Part shown: piece after piece, positions 16,517-25,295 of the stretch
Numbering within the stretch: the first letter of the stretch is position 1
How the letters are laid out: the number at the start of each line of letters is the position of its first letter
NCBI RefSeq assembly: GCF_041321145.1
Contig: NZ_JBGGWA010000004.1
Span: 186,001 to 250,000, forward strand
Length of the DNA stretch: 64,000 bases
Reading direction: 5' to 3'
Source: Paraburkholderia sp041321145
GTDB taxonomy: Bacteria; Pseudomonadota; Gammaproteobacteria; Burkholderiales; Burkholderiaceae
Notes under the pieces: generated by a model
Seen by the model: only the letters and a program-made list of their open reading frames with translations
What the model was told of the DNA's origin: nothing
Database searches by the model: none
Translations under genes and position numbers: made by a program

Positions 16517-17683
16517 ATGCCTCTACCCCTGCTCGCCCTTGCCGTTGCCGCTTTTGGAATCGGTACCACCGAATTCGTGATCATGGGGCTGCTGCCCGAT
16601 GTCGCGCGCGATCTGTCCGTCTCGATCCCGGCGGCCGGCATGCTGGTGTCGGCTTATGCGCTTGGCGTCACCGTCGGCGCGCCGATCGTCGCGATCGCGG
16701 TCGCCAACATGCCGCGCAAGAAGGCGTTGATGAGCCTGATCGGCGTGTTCATCGTCGGCAATCTGCTGTGTGCGGTCGCGCCGGGTTACGCGGTGCTGCT
16801 GGCCGCGCGCGTCGTCACGGCGTTCTGCCATGGCGCGTTCTTCGGCATCGGTTCGGTGGTGGCCGCGGGTCTCGTCGCGCCAAATCGCCGCGCGCAAGCC
16901 ATCGCGCTGATGTTCACCGGCTTGACGCTCGCCAACGTGCTCGGCGTGCCGCTCGGCACCGCGCTCGGCCAGGCAGTGGGCTGGCGCGCGACCTTCTGGG
17001 CCGTGACCGGCATCGGCATTGTCGCGGCGGGCGCGCTCGCCGTGTGCCTGCCGGCGAAGATCGAGATGCAGAAGGCCAGCCTCGTGCGCGAATTCAGCGT
17101 GCTGAAGAACCCGCAAGTGCTGATGGTGCTCGGCATCAGCGTGCTCGCGTCGGCCAGCCTGTTTTCCACCTTCACGTACATCACGCCGATTCTCGAAGAC
17201 GTGACCGGCTTCACGCCGCATGCGGTCACGCTCGTGTTGTTGCTGTTCGGCCTCGGCTTGACGGTCGGCAGCACGCTCGGCGGCAAGCTCGCGGACTGGC
17301 GGCTGATGCCTTCGCTGGTCGCGTTTCTGATGGCAATCGTCGTGATCCTGACGATCTTCGCAGGCACGATGCACGCGGAAATCCCGGCGATGATCACGAT
17401 TTTCGCGTGGGGCGTTCTGGCCTTCGCGATCGTGCCGCCGCTGCAAATGCTGATCGTCGATCGCGCGAGCCATGCGCCGAATCTGGCTTCGACCTTGAAT
17501 CAAGGTGCCTTCAACCTCGGCAATGCGACCGGCGCGTGGCTCGGCGGTATGGCGATCGGCGCGGGCGCGCCGCTCACTACGCTGCCATGGGTCGGTGTGG
17601 CGACCGCGATCGGCGCTTTGGTGCTGACACTGTGGTCGGTGTCGATCGACCGGCGCGCGCAGCGGATGGCCGTGGCCGGTTAA
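16517..17683 (+). CDS. MFS drug/sugar efflux permease (AraJ-like, DHA1 type)
   Basis: About 388 residues with twelve predicted membrane segments. It opens MPLPLLALAVAAFGIGTTEFVIMGLLP, the hallmark of AraJ/YdhP-type DHA1 efflux permeases that export small molecules with proton antiport. I chose the ATG at 16517 because the 24 upstream codons (from 16445) are Arg/Ser/Ala-rich and unlike a transporter N-terminus. The ribosome binding site is weak. Substrate unknown. Confidence 0.85.
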   Translation: MPLPLLALAVAAFGIGTTEFVIMGLLPDVARDLSVSIPAAGMLVSAYALGVTVGAPIVAIAVANMPRKKALMSLIGVFIVGNLLCAVAPGYAVLLAARVVTAFCHGAFFGIGSVVAAGLVAPNRRAQAIALMFTGLTLANVLGVPLGTALGQAVGWRATFWAVTGIGIVAAGALAVCLPAKIEMQKASLVREFSVLKNPQVLMVLGISVLASASLFSTFTYITPILEDVTGFTPHAVTLVLLLFGLGLTVGSTLGGKLADWRLMPSLVAFLMAIVVILTIFAGTMHAEIPAMITIFAWGVLAFAIVPPLQMLIVDRASHAPNLASTLNQGAFNLGNATGAWLGGMAIGAGAPLTTLPWVGVATAIGALVLTLWSVSIDRRAQRMAVAG

Positions 17684-17814
17684 GCTCGAATACAGCCGCC
17701 GCTCGAAAGGCAACGGCCGCATCCCCGAACGCGGCGCTCGTCCGCGTTCCTCCAGGTTTCACCCAATCCGCACAAAGGTGCGAACGATCCGCAGCCGTAG
17801 TAGCATCTCGGCCG

Positions 17815-18975
17815 ATGAAAGTCATCTTCACTCGCGATTTCTTCGCGCTGATCCTTAGCGTCGCCGTCGTCGGACTCGGCAGCGGCGCCACCCTTCCGCT
17901 CACTGCGCTCGCGCTGACGCAAGCCGGCTATGGCACCGACGTGGTCGGTCTCCTGACCGCCGCGCAAGCAGGCGGCGGCCTTATCGTCGTGCCGGTCGCC
18001 GGCTGGATCGCGGCGCGTTTCGGCGCACGCCAGGTGATCGTCGGCGCGGTGCTGGTGGTTGCGTTCGCCACCGCGCTGATGCAACTCACCTCGAACCTGT
18101 GGCTGTGGGCGGTGTTGCGCGTGCTGTGCGGCGCGGCGCTGATGCTGCTCTTCACGATCGGCGAAGCATGGGTCAACCAGCTCGCCGACGACGCCACGCG
18201 CGGCCGCGTCGTCGCGATCTATGCCACCAATTTCACGCTGTTCCAGATGGCGGGCCCGGTACTGGTGAGCCAGATCGCCGACTCCATGCACTGGCGCTTC
18301 CTGATTTGCGGCGCGATTTTCCTGCTGGCTTTGCCGGCGCTCGCCACCATCCGCAAGACGCCGCAAGCGTCGGAGGATGAACACGCCGCGCACGGCAGCT
18401 GGCGCCGCGTGCTGCCGCACATGCCGGCGCTTGTGATCGGCACGGGCTTTTTCGCGTTGTTCGACACGATCGCGCTGTCGCTGCTGCCGCTCTTTGCCAT
18501 GTCGCACGGCATGACGAGCGAGGGGGCCGTGCTGCTCGCATCGGCCTTGCTGCTTGGCGACACGACGATGCAGTTTCCGATCGGCTGGCTCGCCGACCGG
18601 CTCGGCCGCGAACGGGTGCATCTCGGCTGCGGCGTGATCGTCGTGATGCTGCTGCCGTTTCTGCCTTGGGCGATGACTTCGCCGTGGCTATGCTGGCCTT
18701 TGCTTTATGTGCTCGGGGCTGCGGCTGGGGCGATTTATACGCTGTCGCTGGTCGCGTGTGGCGAGCGCTTTCGTGGTATCGCGTTGGTGTCGGCGAGTTC
18801 GCTGGTGGGCGCGTCGTGGAGCGCGGCGAGTTTCGGCGGCCCGCTGGTGGCCGGTGCGTTGATGAAGGGTGTCGGTAATGACGCGATGGTCGGCGTGCTG
18901 CTCGCCGCGGCCCTCGCATTTCTCGCCGCCGCGTGGTGGGAAAAGCGGCGCGCGCCGATGCGGGCGACGGGCTGA
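17815..18975 (+). CDS. MFS transporter (YcaD-like)
   Basis: A 386-residue major facilitator protein with about twelve membrane helices and the motifs GWIAARFGARQV (loop 2-3) and GWLADRLGRERV (loop 8-9). It resembles YcaD/YfkF-like exporters. It starts at ATG 17815, about 130 nt after the preceding MFS gene, to which it is only distantly related. Substrate unknown. An octamer tandem repeat begins 15 nt beyond the stop. Confidence 0.85.
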   Translation: MKVIFTRDFFALILSVAVVGLGSGATLPLTALALTQAGYGTDVVGLLTAAQAGGGLIVVPVAGWIAARFGARQVIVGAVLVVAFATALMQLTSNLWLWAVLRVLCGAALMLLFTIGEAWVNQLADDATRGRVVAIYATNFTLFQMAGPVLVSQIADSMHWRFLICGAIFLLALPALATIRKTPQASEDEHAAHGSWRRVLPHMPALVIGTGFFALFDTIALSLLPLFAMSHGMTSEGAVLLASALLLGDTTMQFPIGWLADRLGRERVHLGCGVIVVMLLPFLPWAMTSPWLCWPLLYVLGAAAGAIYTLSLVACGERFRGIALVSASSLVGASWSAASFGGPLVAGALMKGVGNDAMVGVLLAAALAFLAAAWWEKRRAPMRATG

Positions 18976-18990
18976 CGGTTGGATTGTTGG

Positions 18991-19070
18991 TTCTGCGGTT
19001 CTGCGGTTCTGCGGTTCTGCGGTTCTGCGGTTCTGCGGTTCTGCGGTTCTGCGGTTCTGCGGTTCTGCGG
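18991..19070. repeat. Ten perfect tandem copies of the octamer TTCTGCGG
   Basis: Eighty bases made of ten uninterrupted TTCTGCGG units, preceded by one more partial unit (GG). It lies in the gap between the MFS stop (18975) and the end of fahA (19147). Perfect identity suggests slippage-driven expansion, so copy number probably varies between strains. It is not within a confident coding sequence. Confidence 0.97.
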
Positions 19071-19146
19071 CATGGTGGTTTGCGGATGCGCGAACGGGGA
19101 AGTCATGATGAATGGCTTCCCCGTTCTTCGTTGTGCGCCTTCCGCG

Positions 19147-20448
19147 CTACTTCCGCGCCGGCAAAATCTCGCCGACACACGTCCCGAAGCCCACGCGGTA
19201 GCCGTCGCCCTGGCACCATCCGGCGAGCATCAGTTCGTCGCCGTCTTCGATAAACGTGCGTGTGCCGCCTTCCTTCAATTCCAGTGGATTCTTGCCGTTC
19301 CACGTCGACTCCAGCAGGCTGCCGCACGAGTCGGCGGTCGGGCCGCTGATCGTGCCCGAACCCATCAGATCGCCGACGCGCGTATTGCAGCCAGATACCG
19401 TGTGGTGCGCAAGCTGCTGCGCCATCGTCCAGTACATGTGCTTGAAGTTGGTCCGTGTGATCGTGGTGGCCTGCTTTGCCGTTTGCGGCCGCAGCGTCAC
19501 TTCCAGCGAAATATCGAACGCATGCTTGCCGTCGTGGCGCAAGTACGCCAACGGCTGCGGCTCCTGCGCGGGCTGCGCGACGCGGAACGGTTCAAGCGCA
19601 TCGAGCGTCACGATCCACGGCGAGATCGTCGTCGCGAATGTCTTTGCGTTGAACGGGCCGAGCGGCACATATTCCCATTGCTGAATATCCCGCGCGCTCC
19701 AGTCGTTCAGCAGCACCATGCCGAAGATGTGCGCTTCGGCGGCGGCGCAGGCAATCGGCTCGCCCAACGCATTGCCGCCGCCGATCACGAAACCGGTCTC
19801 CAGTTCGATATCCAGCTTGCGGCATGCGCCGAACACCGGACGCTCCTGATCCGGCAATTTCAGCTGGCCGTTAGGACGCTGCACCGGCGTGCCGCTCACC
19901 ACCACGGATGACGCGCGCCCGTTGTAGCCGATCGGCATCTCCGACCAGTTCGGCAACAGCGCATTCTTCGGATCACGGAACATCGAACCGACATTCGTCG
20001 CGTGCTCCTTCGACGAATAGAAATCGGTGTAGCCAGGAATCTGCACCGGCAGATGCAGCTGCGCATCGGATTGACGCACGAGCGCCTTCGAACGCAAGGC
20101 GGCGTCGTCGCGCAAGGTAGCGTTGTCGCGCGCCAGCAGACTGCTCAACTGGATGCGCACGCTGCGCCATGCCTCGCGGCCGAGCGAGATGAAATCGTTA
20201 AGGGTGTCGCGTGCAAAAACGTCAGTCTTCGAGGACACGTTCAGCAAACCTGCGGCTTGCAGCACCGCCAGATCGACGATCTCGTCGCCGATCGCCACGC
20301 CCACGCGGTGCGCGTGGTTGGTCTTATCGCTGAAAACGCCGAACGGCAGATTCTGGATCGAAAAATCGTGGGTCGAGTCGTTGGCGGACTCGACCCAGCT
20401 CTTGCGCGACGGATCGAGCGTCGCCTGAAGATCGCTCAATGCGTTCAT
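19147..20448 (-). CDS. fahA: Fumarylacetoacetase
   Basis: A 433-residue fumarylacetoacetate hydrolase, the last step of tyrosine/phenylalanine breakdown, cleaving fumarylacetoacetate to fumarate and acetoacetate. Family blocks include YTDFYSSKEHATNVGSMFR (about 127-145) and LLNDWSARDIQQWEY (about 239-253), the latter carrying the metal-site aspartate. The ATG at 20448 overlaps the hmgA stop by 4 bp (ATGA), with GGAGC upstream, so the two genes form an operon. Length is typical. Confidence 0.95.
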   Translation of the reverse strand: MNALSDLQATLDPSRKSWVESANDSTHDFSIQNLPFGVFSDKTNHAHRVGVAIGDEIVDLAVLQAAGLLNVSSKTDVFARDTLNDFISLGREAWRSVRIQLSSLLARDNATLRDDAALRSKALVRQSDAQLHLPVQIPGYTDFYSSKEHATNVGSMFRDPKNALLPNWSEMPIGYNGRASSVVVSGTPVQRPNGQLKLPDQERPVFGACRKLDIELETGFVIGGGNALGEPIACAAAEAHIFGMVLLNDWSARDIQQWEYVPLGPFNAKTFATTISPWIVTLDALEPFRVAQPAQEPQPLAYLRHDGKHAFDISLEVTLRPQTAKQATTITRTNFKHMYWTMAQQLAHHTVSGCNTRVGDLMGSGTISGPTADSCGSLLESTWNGKNPLELKEGGTRTFIEDGDELMLAGWCQGDGYRVGFGTCVGEILPARK

Positions 20449-21791
20449 CGTTGCTCCGGGTTGAAGTGTTTCTTGAGACCTTGCCAGCACTCGTAGTAAT
20501 GCGCCTGAAATTGCGCGGTTTCGAGCGCGAAGCGCGTCGGCTTGATGAGTGTGCGGGTTTCGAACATGAAGGCCATCGTGTCGCCGACTTTCTTCGGCGT
20601 CGACGTATCGCCATGCGACGCTTTCTCGAAGGTATCCGCGTCCGGGCCGTGGCCCGACATGCAGTTGTGCAGACTCGCGCCGCCCGGTACGAAACCCTCG
20701 GCCTTCGCGTCGTACACGCCGTGCACGAGGCCCATGAATTCGCTCGCGACGTTGCGATGGAACCAGGGCGGACGGAAGGTATCTTCGGCGGCGAGCCAGC
20801 GCGGCGGGAAGATCACGAAGTCGATCGTATCGACACCCGGCGTGTCGCTTTGCGATTGCAGCACCAGAAAAATCGACGGATCCGGATGATCGAAGCTGAT
20901 CGAGCCGATCGTGTTGAAGCGGCGCAAGTCGTATTTGTACGGCGCGTAATTGCCGTGCCACGCCACCACGTCGAGTGGCGAATGGCCGATGTCCGCGCGC
21001 CACAGATTACCGTTCATCTTGGCGACGAGTTCGAAGTCGCCTTCGCGGTCTTCGTAAGCGGCGTGCGGCGTGAGGAAGTCGCGCGGATTGGCGAGGCCGT
21101 TCGAGCCGATCGGGCCGAGATCCGGCAACCGCAGCAGCGCCCCGAAGTTCTCGCAGATGTAGCCGCGTGCGGCGCCATCCGGCAGGCTCACCGCGAAGCG
21201 CACGCCGCGTGGGATCACCGCGATTTCGAATGGCTCGACGTCAAGCCGCCCCATTTCGGTCGCGATATGCAGACGGCCTTCCTGCGGCACGATCAGCAAT
21301 TCGCCGTCGGCGCTGTAGAAGAAACGGTCCTTCATCGAGCAGTTCGCCGCGTACAGGTGAATCGCGCAACCGTTCATCGATTCCGCTGCACCGTTGCCCG
21401 CCATCGTCACCCAACCGTCGACGAAATCGGTCGGTTCGGCGGGCATCGGCAATGCGTCCCAACGCAACTGGTTGGGCGGCGTCGGGGGCACCTCGGCGAA
21501 ATTGGCGACGAGCCGGTCCGACGGCAGTTGCGTGAACGGTTTATGGACTGCCGCCGGACGAATCCGGTACAGCCACGAGCGGCGGTTATGGCCACGCGGC
21601 GCGGTGAATGCGGTGCCCGACAGTTGCTCGGCGTACAGGCCATAGGCCGCGCGTTGCGGCGAATTGCGCCCTTCGGGCAGGGCGCCCGGCAATGCCTCCG
21701 TCGCGAATTCGTTCGCGAAGCCCGATTGATAGCCCGGCTCGATTTCGAGCCGCGAGCTGGCGGTATTCGGCGCGCGTGTTTGGGTATCCAT
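20445..21791 (-). CDS. hmgA: Homogentisate 1,2-dioxygenase
   Basis: A 448-residue non-heme iron dioxygenase opening the ring of homogentisate to maleylacetoacetate. Characteristic blocks are GYQSGFANEFATEALPGALP, PPRWLAAEDTFRPPWFHRN and NCMSGHGPD, supplying the iron-ligand histidines and glutamate. The ATG at 21791 has GGAGAA upstream. It is the first gene of hmgA-fahA. No maleylacetoacetate isomerase gene is in this window. Direct repeats at 21921-21965 lie about 130 nt upstream and are probably operator sites. Confidence 0.96.
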   Translation of the reverse strand: MDTQTRAPNTASSRLEIEPGYQSGFANEFATEALPGALPEGRNSPQRAAYGLYAEQLSGTAFTAPRGHNRRSWLYRIRPAAVHKPFTQLPSDRLVANFAEVPPTPPNQLRWDALPMPAEPTDFVDGWVTMAGNGAAESMNGCAIHLYAANCSMKDRFFYSADGELLIVPQEGRLHIATEMGRLDVEPFEIAVIPRGVRFAVSLPDGAARGYICENFGALLRLPDLGPIGSNGLANPRDFLTPHAAYEDREGDFELVAKMNGNLWRADIGHSPLDVVAWHGNYAPYKYDLRRFNTIGSISFDHPDPSIFLVLQSQSDTPGVDTIDFVIFPPRWLAAEDTFRPPWFHRNVASEFMGLVHGVYDAKAEGFVPGGASLHNCMSGHGPDADTFEKASHGDTSTPKKVGDTMAFMFETRTLIKPTRFALETAQFQAHYYECWQGLKKHFNPEQR

Positions 21792-21920
21792 GCAAGGTTC
21801 TCCGTTGATACGTGATCTGTCCACGTGATCCATCCATCTCGGGCGATCTGCGGCCAAGACGCCGGCCGCGTTGCCGCGTCACACCGGCCAACGCGATCAG
21901 CATCGCAGTCTCATCACAAT

Positions 21921-21965
21921 TTACGTATGGTAAAACTAATTACGTATAGTGAAATTAACGTATAC
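21921..21965. promoter_or_regulatory. Triple ACGTAT-containing repeats, candidate operator of hmgA-fahA
   Basis: TTACGTATGGTAAAA (21921-21935) and TTACGTATAGTGAAA (21940-21954) are near-identical direct repeats 19 bp apart, followed by TAACGTATAC (21956-21965). The A+T-rich block sits in otherwise G+C-rich DNA between hmgA and the divergent EAL gene. Repeats spaced at nearly two helical turns fit cooperative regulator binding. The regulator is not identified; an IclR-family gene lies about 1.1 kb away. Confidence 0.6.
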
Positions 21966-22076
21966 CCTGAAAGTCAGGCGAGAAAGCCCCGACGGCCCGC
22001 GGCGACAAGCGTTCGACGGATAACGTTATGAGCATTTTGTTCATGTGCGCGCGACGCGGACTGCTACCATCACTGG

Positions 22077-22973
22077 ATGCGGCAACCGAGTCGCGTTGCC
22101 GAGCGCCGAGCGCGCACCTATCGCCATCCATTCGCCTACATGATTCCGCCGACCATCCCCAACCTGATTGCCCGTGCCGCCGATCACCCATTTCTCGGCG
22201 AACATCTGGTGATGGGAACAGGCGTGCATAGCGACATCGCGCTGGCGCAATTCGACGGCGTCGAACTCGCCAGTGCCTATGAGCCGATCTTCGATATCAG
22301 CGTGCATTCATTGGCCCAGTCGTTGACCTCGGGCCCCGAGGGGGTGGATCGTTTCGGCGATGAACTCGGTTTTCAGGCGGTCACGCAGCGTCTGGACGGG
22401 GCGCCCTTTGACGTCTTCGATCCCTTCGACCGGGTCGCCGACGATCAGGAGCTAGTCGCGCTCGACCGCATGTCACGTGCGTTGCACGCGATCAATTTCT
22501 TCGGCGCGCAGCGGCACGGGCTGCTGTTTCTGCGCGTGCACGAGCGCCTGCTCAAGAGCGTCAAGTACGACCACGGTCTGCATTTCTCGACCGTGCTAGT
22601 GTCGTTCGGGTTGAATCCGTCGCGGGTGGTGATCGAGTTGCCGGCTGCGGCGGTCGCGCACAAGACCTTCCTCGGCTATCTCGCCACGAGCTATCAGCGC
22701 TATGGATTCAAGGTGGCGGGCAATCTGTCGAACGCTGGGCAGATTCTGTCGGTGTCGGAAACAGCGCGGCTCGACTTCATCAAGATGGATGCGGCAGTTG
22801 CATTGCGCGATGCGATGGTGAAGCCGCTCGTCGCTTATGCAAGCCGGCTGCGGATTCCGCTGATCTTCAATCGGGTCGTGGATGAGCCGCAGTTCGTCGC
22901 GTTGCAACAGTACGATGTGCGCTTCGTGCAAGGGCCGCTGTTCACCGCGCATTATCATGATCGGGCGGTGTGA
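22077..22973 (+). CDS. Degenerate EAL-domain protein
   Basis: About 298 residues resembling a cyclic-di-GMP phosphodiesterase (EAL) fold: YEPIFDISVHSL at the position of the QPI motif and DFIKMDAA at the D-x-K-x-D position. The signature EAL glutamate segment and the DDFGTG-like loop (here AGNLSNAGQ) are not conserved, so it is probably not a working phosphodiesterase and may bind ligand or protein instead. The start could be 22077 or ATG 22140; neither has a strong ribosome binding site. It is divergent from hmgA. Confidence 0.75.
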   Translation: MRQPSRVAERRARTYRHPFAYMIPPTIPNLIARAADHPFLGEHLVMGTGVHSDIALAQFDGVELASAYEPIFDISVHSLAQSLTSGPEGVDRFGDELGFQAVTQRLDGAPFDVFDPFDRVADDQELVALDRMSRALHAINFFGAQRHGLLFLRVHERLLKSVKYDHGLHFSTVLVSFGLNPSRVVIELPAAAVAHKTFLGYLATSYQRYGFKVAGNLSNAGQILSVSETARLDFIKMDAAVALRDAMVKPLVAYASRLRIPLIFNRVVDEPQFVALQQYDVRFVQGPLFTAHYHDRAV

Positions 22974-23067
22974 GTTTTTGCCTCGCGCCTGCGCGTTCAT
23001 ACCTTGTTTGCGTGGGCTCGCTGGGCGCTTATCGCGCCCGAGCTTGGGCGCCGCATACGCCGCCTCT

Positions 23068-23853
23068 TCAACCCGTATCCCCCAGCCGCCGCGCCAGCGC
23101 TTTCAGACGCGGCGCCACGTTTTCACGAAATACCTCCTCTCCCATTGACGACGCCGGCCCACTGCAACTGAGCACCAGCCAGCGCCCTTCACGCGGCTCG
23201 CGAAACGGCACAGCGACCGCGTTCACGTCGTCGTGCCACGCGCGGAACGAAAAGCAGCAGCGTTCTTGAGCAAAGGCTTCGATCTCCTTTTCGGCATCTG
23301 CCAGCAACGCCGCGCCCTCTTTGCCCGCGGCCTTCTTAAGCTCGGCGAGCAACGTGGCGCGAACGTCGAGCGGCTGCACCGCGAGATACGCGCGCCCCAT
23401 CGAACTCGTCAGCATCGACAGTTTCGAACCGGATGCGAGCCCGAGCGTCAGCGCGGTTTCGCTGCGGATCGTCTCCAGATAAATCATGTCGAGACCGTCG
23501 CGGCATCCGAGCGATACCGCTGCGCCCACTTCGCGCGCGAAGGTACGCATATGCGGGCGCGCGAGTTCGAGCGTGTCGGTGCCCGAGAGCAGCGCGAAAC
23601 CGAGCGACAGCACGCCGGCGTCGAGCGCATATTTACCCAAGGTTTCGTCGAGCCGAAGATAACCGAGTACGGTCAGCGTGTAGGCCAGCCGGTTGACGGT
23701 CGCCTTCGGCAAACCAGTACGTTCGACGAAATCGCGATTGCCGAGCATCGTTTCGCCCGGCTTGAATGCGCGCAGCAAGTCCAACCCGCGTGCCAGGGCG
23801 ACGACGAATTTGCGCTCGTCGAGCGGGTCGGTGAGAGTAGATGCAGGCGTCAT
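23068..23853 (-). CDS. IclR-family transcriptional regulator
   Basis: About 261 residues with an N-terminal winged helix (ALARGLDLLRAF ... FVERTGLPKATVNRLAYTL, about 18-60) and a C-terminal IclR effector domain (GAAVSLGCRDGLDMIYLE, GRAYLA, CCFSFRAWHDDVNAVAVPF). Such proteins control aromatic and acid catabolism and respond to small metabolites. It is divergent from gcdH 100 bp away and may regulate it, or the hmgA operon. ATG 23853 is the likely start; GTG 23865 is possible. Confidence 0.88.
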   Translation of the reverse strand: MTPASTLTDPLDERKFVVALARGLDLLRAFKPGETMLGNRDFVERTGLPKATVNRLAYTLTVLGYLRLDETLGKYALDAGVLSLGFALLSGTDTLELARPHMRTFAREVGAAVSLGCRDGLDMIYLETIRSETALTLGLASGSKLSMLTSSMGRAYLAVQPLDVRATLLAELKKAAGKEGAALLADAEKEIEAFAQERCCFSFRAWHDDVNAVAVPFREPREGRWLVLSCSGPASSMGEEVFRENVAPRLKALARRLGDTG

Positions 23854-23957
23854 GGAGTGATACACTCGGTCGCGGTTTGCAAAACATTGTTTCGCATAGC
23901 GGAACTCAAGTCAAGCTCAGACACGTTTTAGTCAAGCAGGAAATCAGGAGATACGTC

Positions 23958-25148
23958 ATGGCCGAGGCCGCGCAGTTTCACTGGGAAGACCCGTTGCTGC
24001 TGGATCAGCAGCTCACCGAAGACGAACGCATGGTGCGCGACGCCGCCGCCGCTTACTCGCAAGATAAGTTGCAGCCGCGCGTGCTGGAAGCGTTCCGTCA
24101 TGAGAAGACCGACATCGAGATCTTCCGCGAGATGGGCGAACTCGGCCTGCTCGGTCCGACGATTCCCGAGCAATACGGCGGTCCCGGCCTGAACTATGTG
24201 GCGTACGGTTTGATCGCGCGTGAAGTGGAGCGCGTGGATTCCGGCTACCGGTCGATGATGTCGGTGCAGTCCTCGCTGGTGATGGTGCCGATCCATGAGT
24301 TCGGCTCGGAAGCGCAAAAGAAGAAGTACCTGCCGAAGCTCGCCACCGGCGAATGGATCGGCTGCTTCGGCCTGACCGAACCGAACCACGGTTCCGATCC
24401 GGGCAGCATGGTCACGCGGGCGAAGAAAGTCGACGGCGGCTACTCGCTGTCCGGCTCGAAGATGTGGATCACCAATTCGCCGATCGCGGACGTGTTCGTC
24501 GTGTGGGCGAAGCTCGAAGAAGACGGCAAGGATTCGATCCGCGGCTTCATTCTCGAGAAAGGCTGGAAGGGGCTGTCGGCGCCGACCATCCATAGCAAGG
24601 TCGGTTTGCGTGCTTCGATCACCGGCGAAATCGTGCTGGACGAAGTGTTCGTGCCGGACGATAACCGCTTCCCCGAAGTGAGCGGCTTGCGCGGTCCGTT
24701 CACATGCCTGAATTCGGCGCGCTACGGCATTGCCTGGGGTGCGCTCGGCGCGGCTGAATCGTGCTGGCACACGGCGCGTCAGTACGTGCTCGATCGCAAA
24801 CAGTTCGGCCGGCCGCTGGCTGCGAACCAGTTGATCCAGAAGAAGCTCGCCGATATGCAAACCGAAATCACGCTCGGCCTGCAAGGCGTACTGCGCCTTG
24901 GCCGCATGAAAGACGAAGGCACGGCGGCCGTCGAGATCACGTCGATCATGAAACGCAATTCATGCGGCAAGGCGCTGGACATTGCGCGGCTCGCACGCGA
25001 CATGCTCGGCGGCAACGGCATCTCGGACGAGTTCGGCATCGCACGGCACCTGGTCAACCTTGAGGTGGTGAATACCTACGAGGGCACGCACGACATTCAC
25101 GCCCTGATCCTCGGGCGCGCGCAGACGGGCATTCAGGCGTTTTTCTGA
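23958..25148 (+). CDS. gcdH: Glutaryl-CoA dehydrogenase
   Basis: A 396-residue acyl-CoA dehydrogenase that oxidises and decarboxylates glutaryl-CoA to crotonyl-CoA in lysine/tryptophan degradation, with FAD. GCFGLTEPNHGSDPGSM and KMWITNSPIADVFVVWAK mark the flavin and substrate region; VVNTYEGTHDIHALILGRA near the C-terminus contains the catalytic glutamate (TYEGTHD), as in GcdH. The ATG at 23958 has AGGAG seven bases upstream. A strong terminator follows. Confidence 0.94.
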   Translation: MAEAAQFHWEDPLLLDQQLTEDERMVRDAAAAYSQDKLQPRVLEAFRHEKTDIEIFREMGELGLLGPTIPEQYGGPGLNYVAYGLIAREVERVDSGYRSMMSVQSSLVMVPIHEFGSEAQKKKYLPKLATGEWIGCFGLTEPNHGSDPGSMVTRAKKVDGGYSLSGSKMWITNSPIADVFVVWAKLEEDGKDSIRGFILEKGWKGLSAPTIHSKVGLRASITGEIVLDEVFVPDDNRFPEVSGLRGPFTCLNSARYGIAWGALGAAESCWHTARQYVLDRKQFGRPLAANQLIQKKLADMQTEITLGLQGVLRLGRMKDEGTAAVEITSIMKRNSCGKALDIARLARDMLGGNGISDEFGIARHLVNLEVVNTYEGTHDIHALILGRAQTGIQAFF

Positions 25149-25207
25149 TGCGCTGACGCTGAGTGCTTTGATGACGCGGATTGACCGCTGAATGGAAAGG
25201 TAGAAAA

Positions 25208-25244
25208 GGAAAAGGCCAGTTCTCTCGATGAACTGGCCTTTTCC
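25208..25244. terminator. Bidirectional terminator between gcdH and the peroxiredoxin gene
   Basis: A perfect 15-bp stem (GGAAAAGGCCAGTTC / GAACTGGCCTTTTCC) with a 7-nt loop lies about 60 nt after gcdH and 50 nt after the converging gene. T-rich sequence follows on the plus strand (CGTTTT) and AAAAGG/CCTTTT ends the stem, so it may work both ways. Confidence 0.9.
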
Positions 25245-25295
25245 GTTTTGGCGCCGCGTTGTAGCTAGCGGCGCGCTTCAGGACTCGTCAGCCGC

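Noticed and set aside
16438..17814. Plus-strand frame overlapping the first MFS gene and continuing into the second
   Set aside because: It is Arg-rich out-of-frame translation of a clear transporter; the true second transporter starts at 17815.
18991..19070. Possible CRISPR array or Cys-rich repeat protein (repeating FCGSAVLR)
   Set aside because: The 8-bp unit has no spacers, and the repeat peptide arises only because three octamers make eight codons; it lies after the MFS stop.
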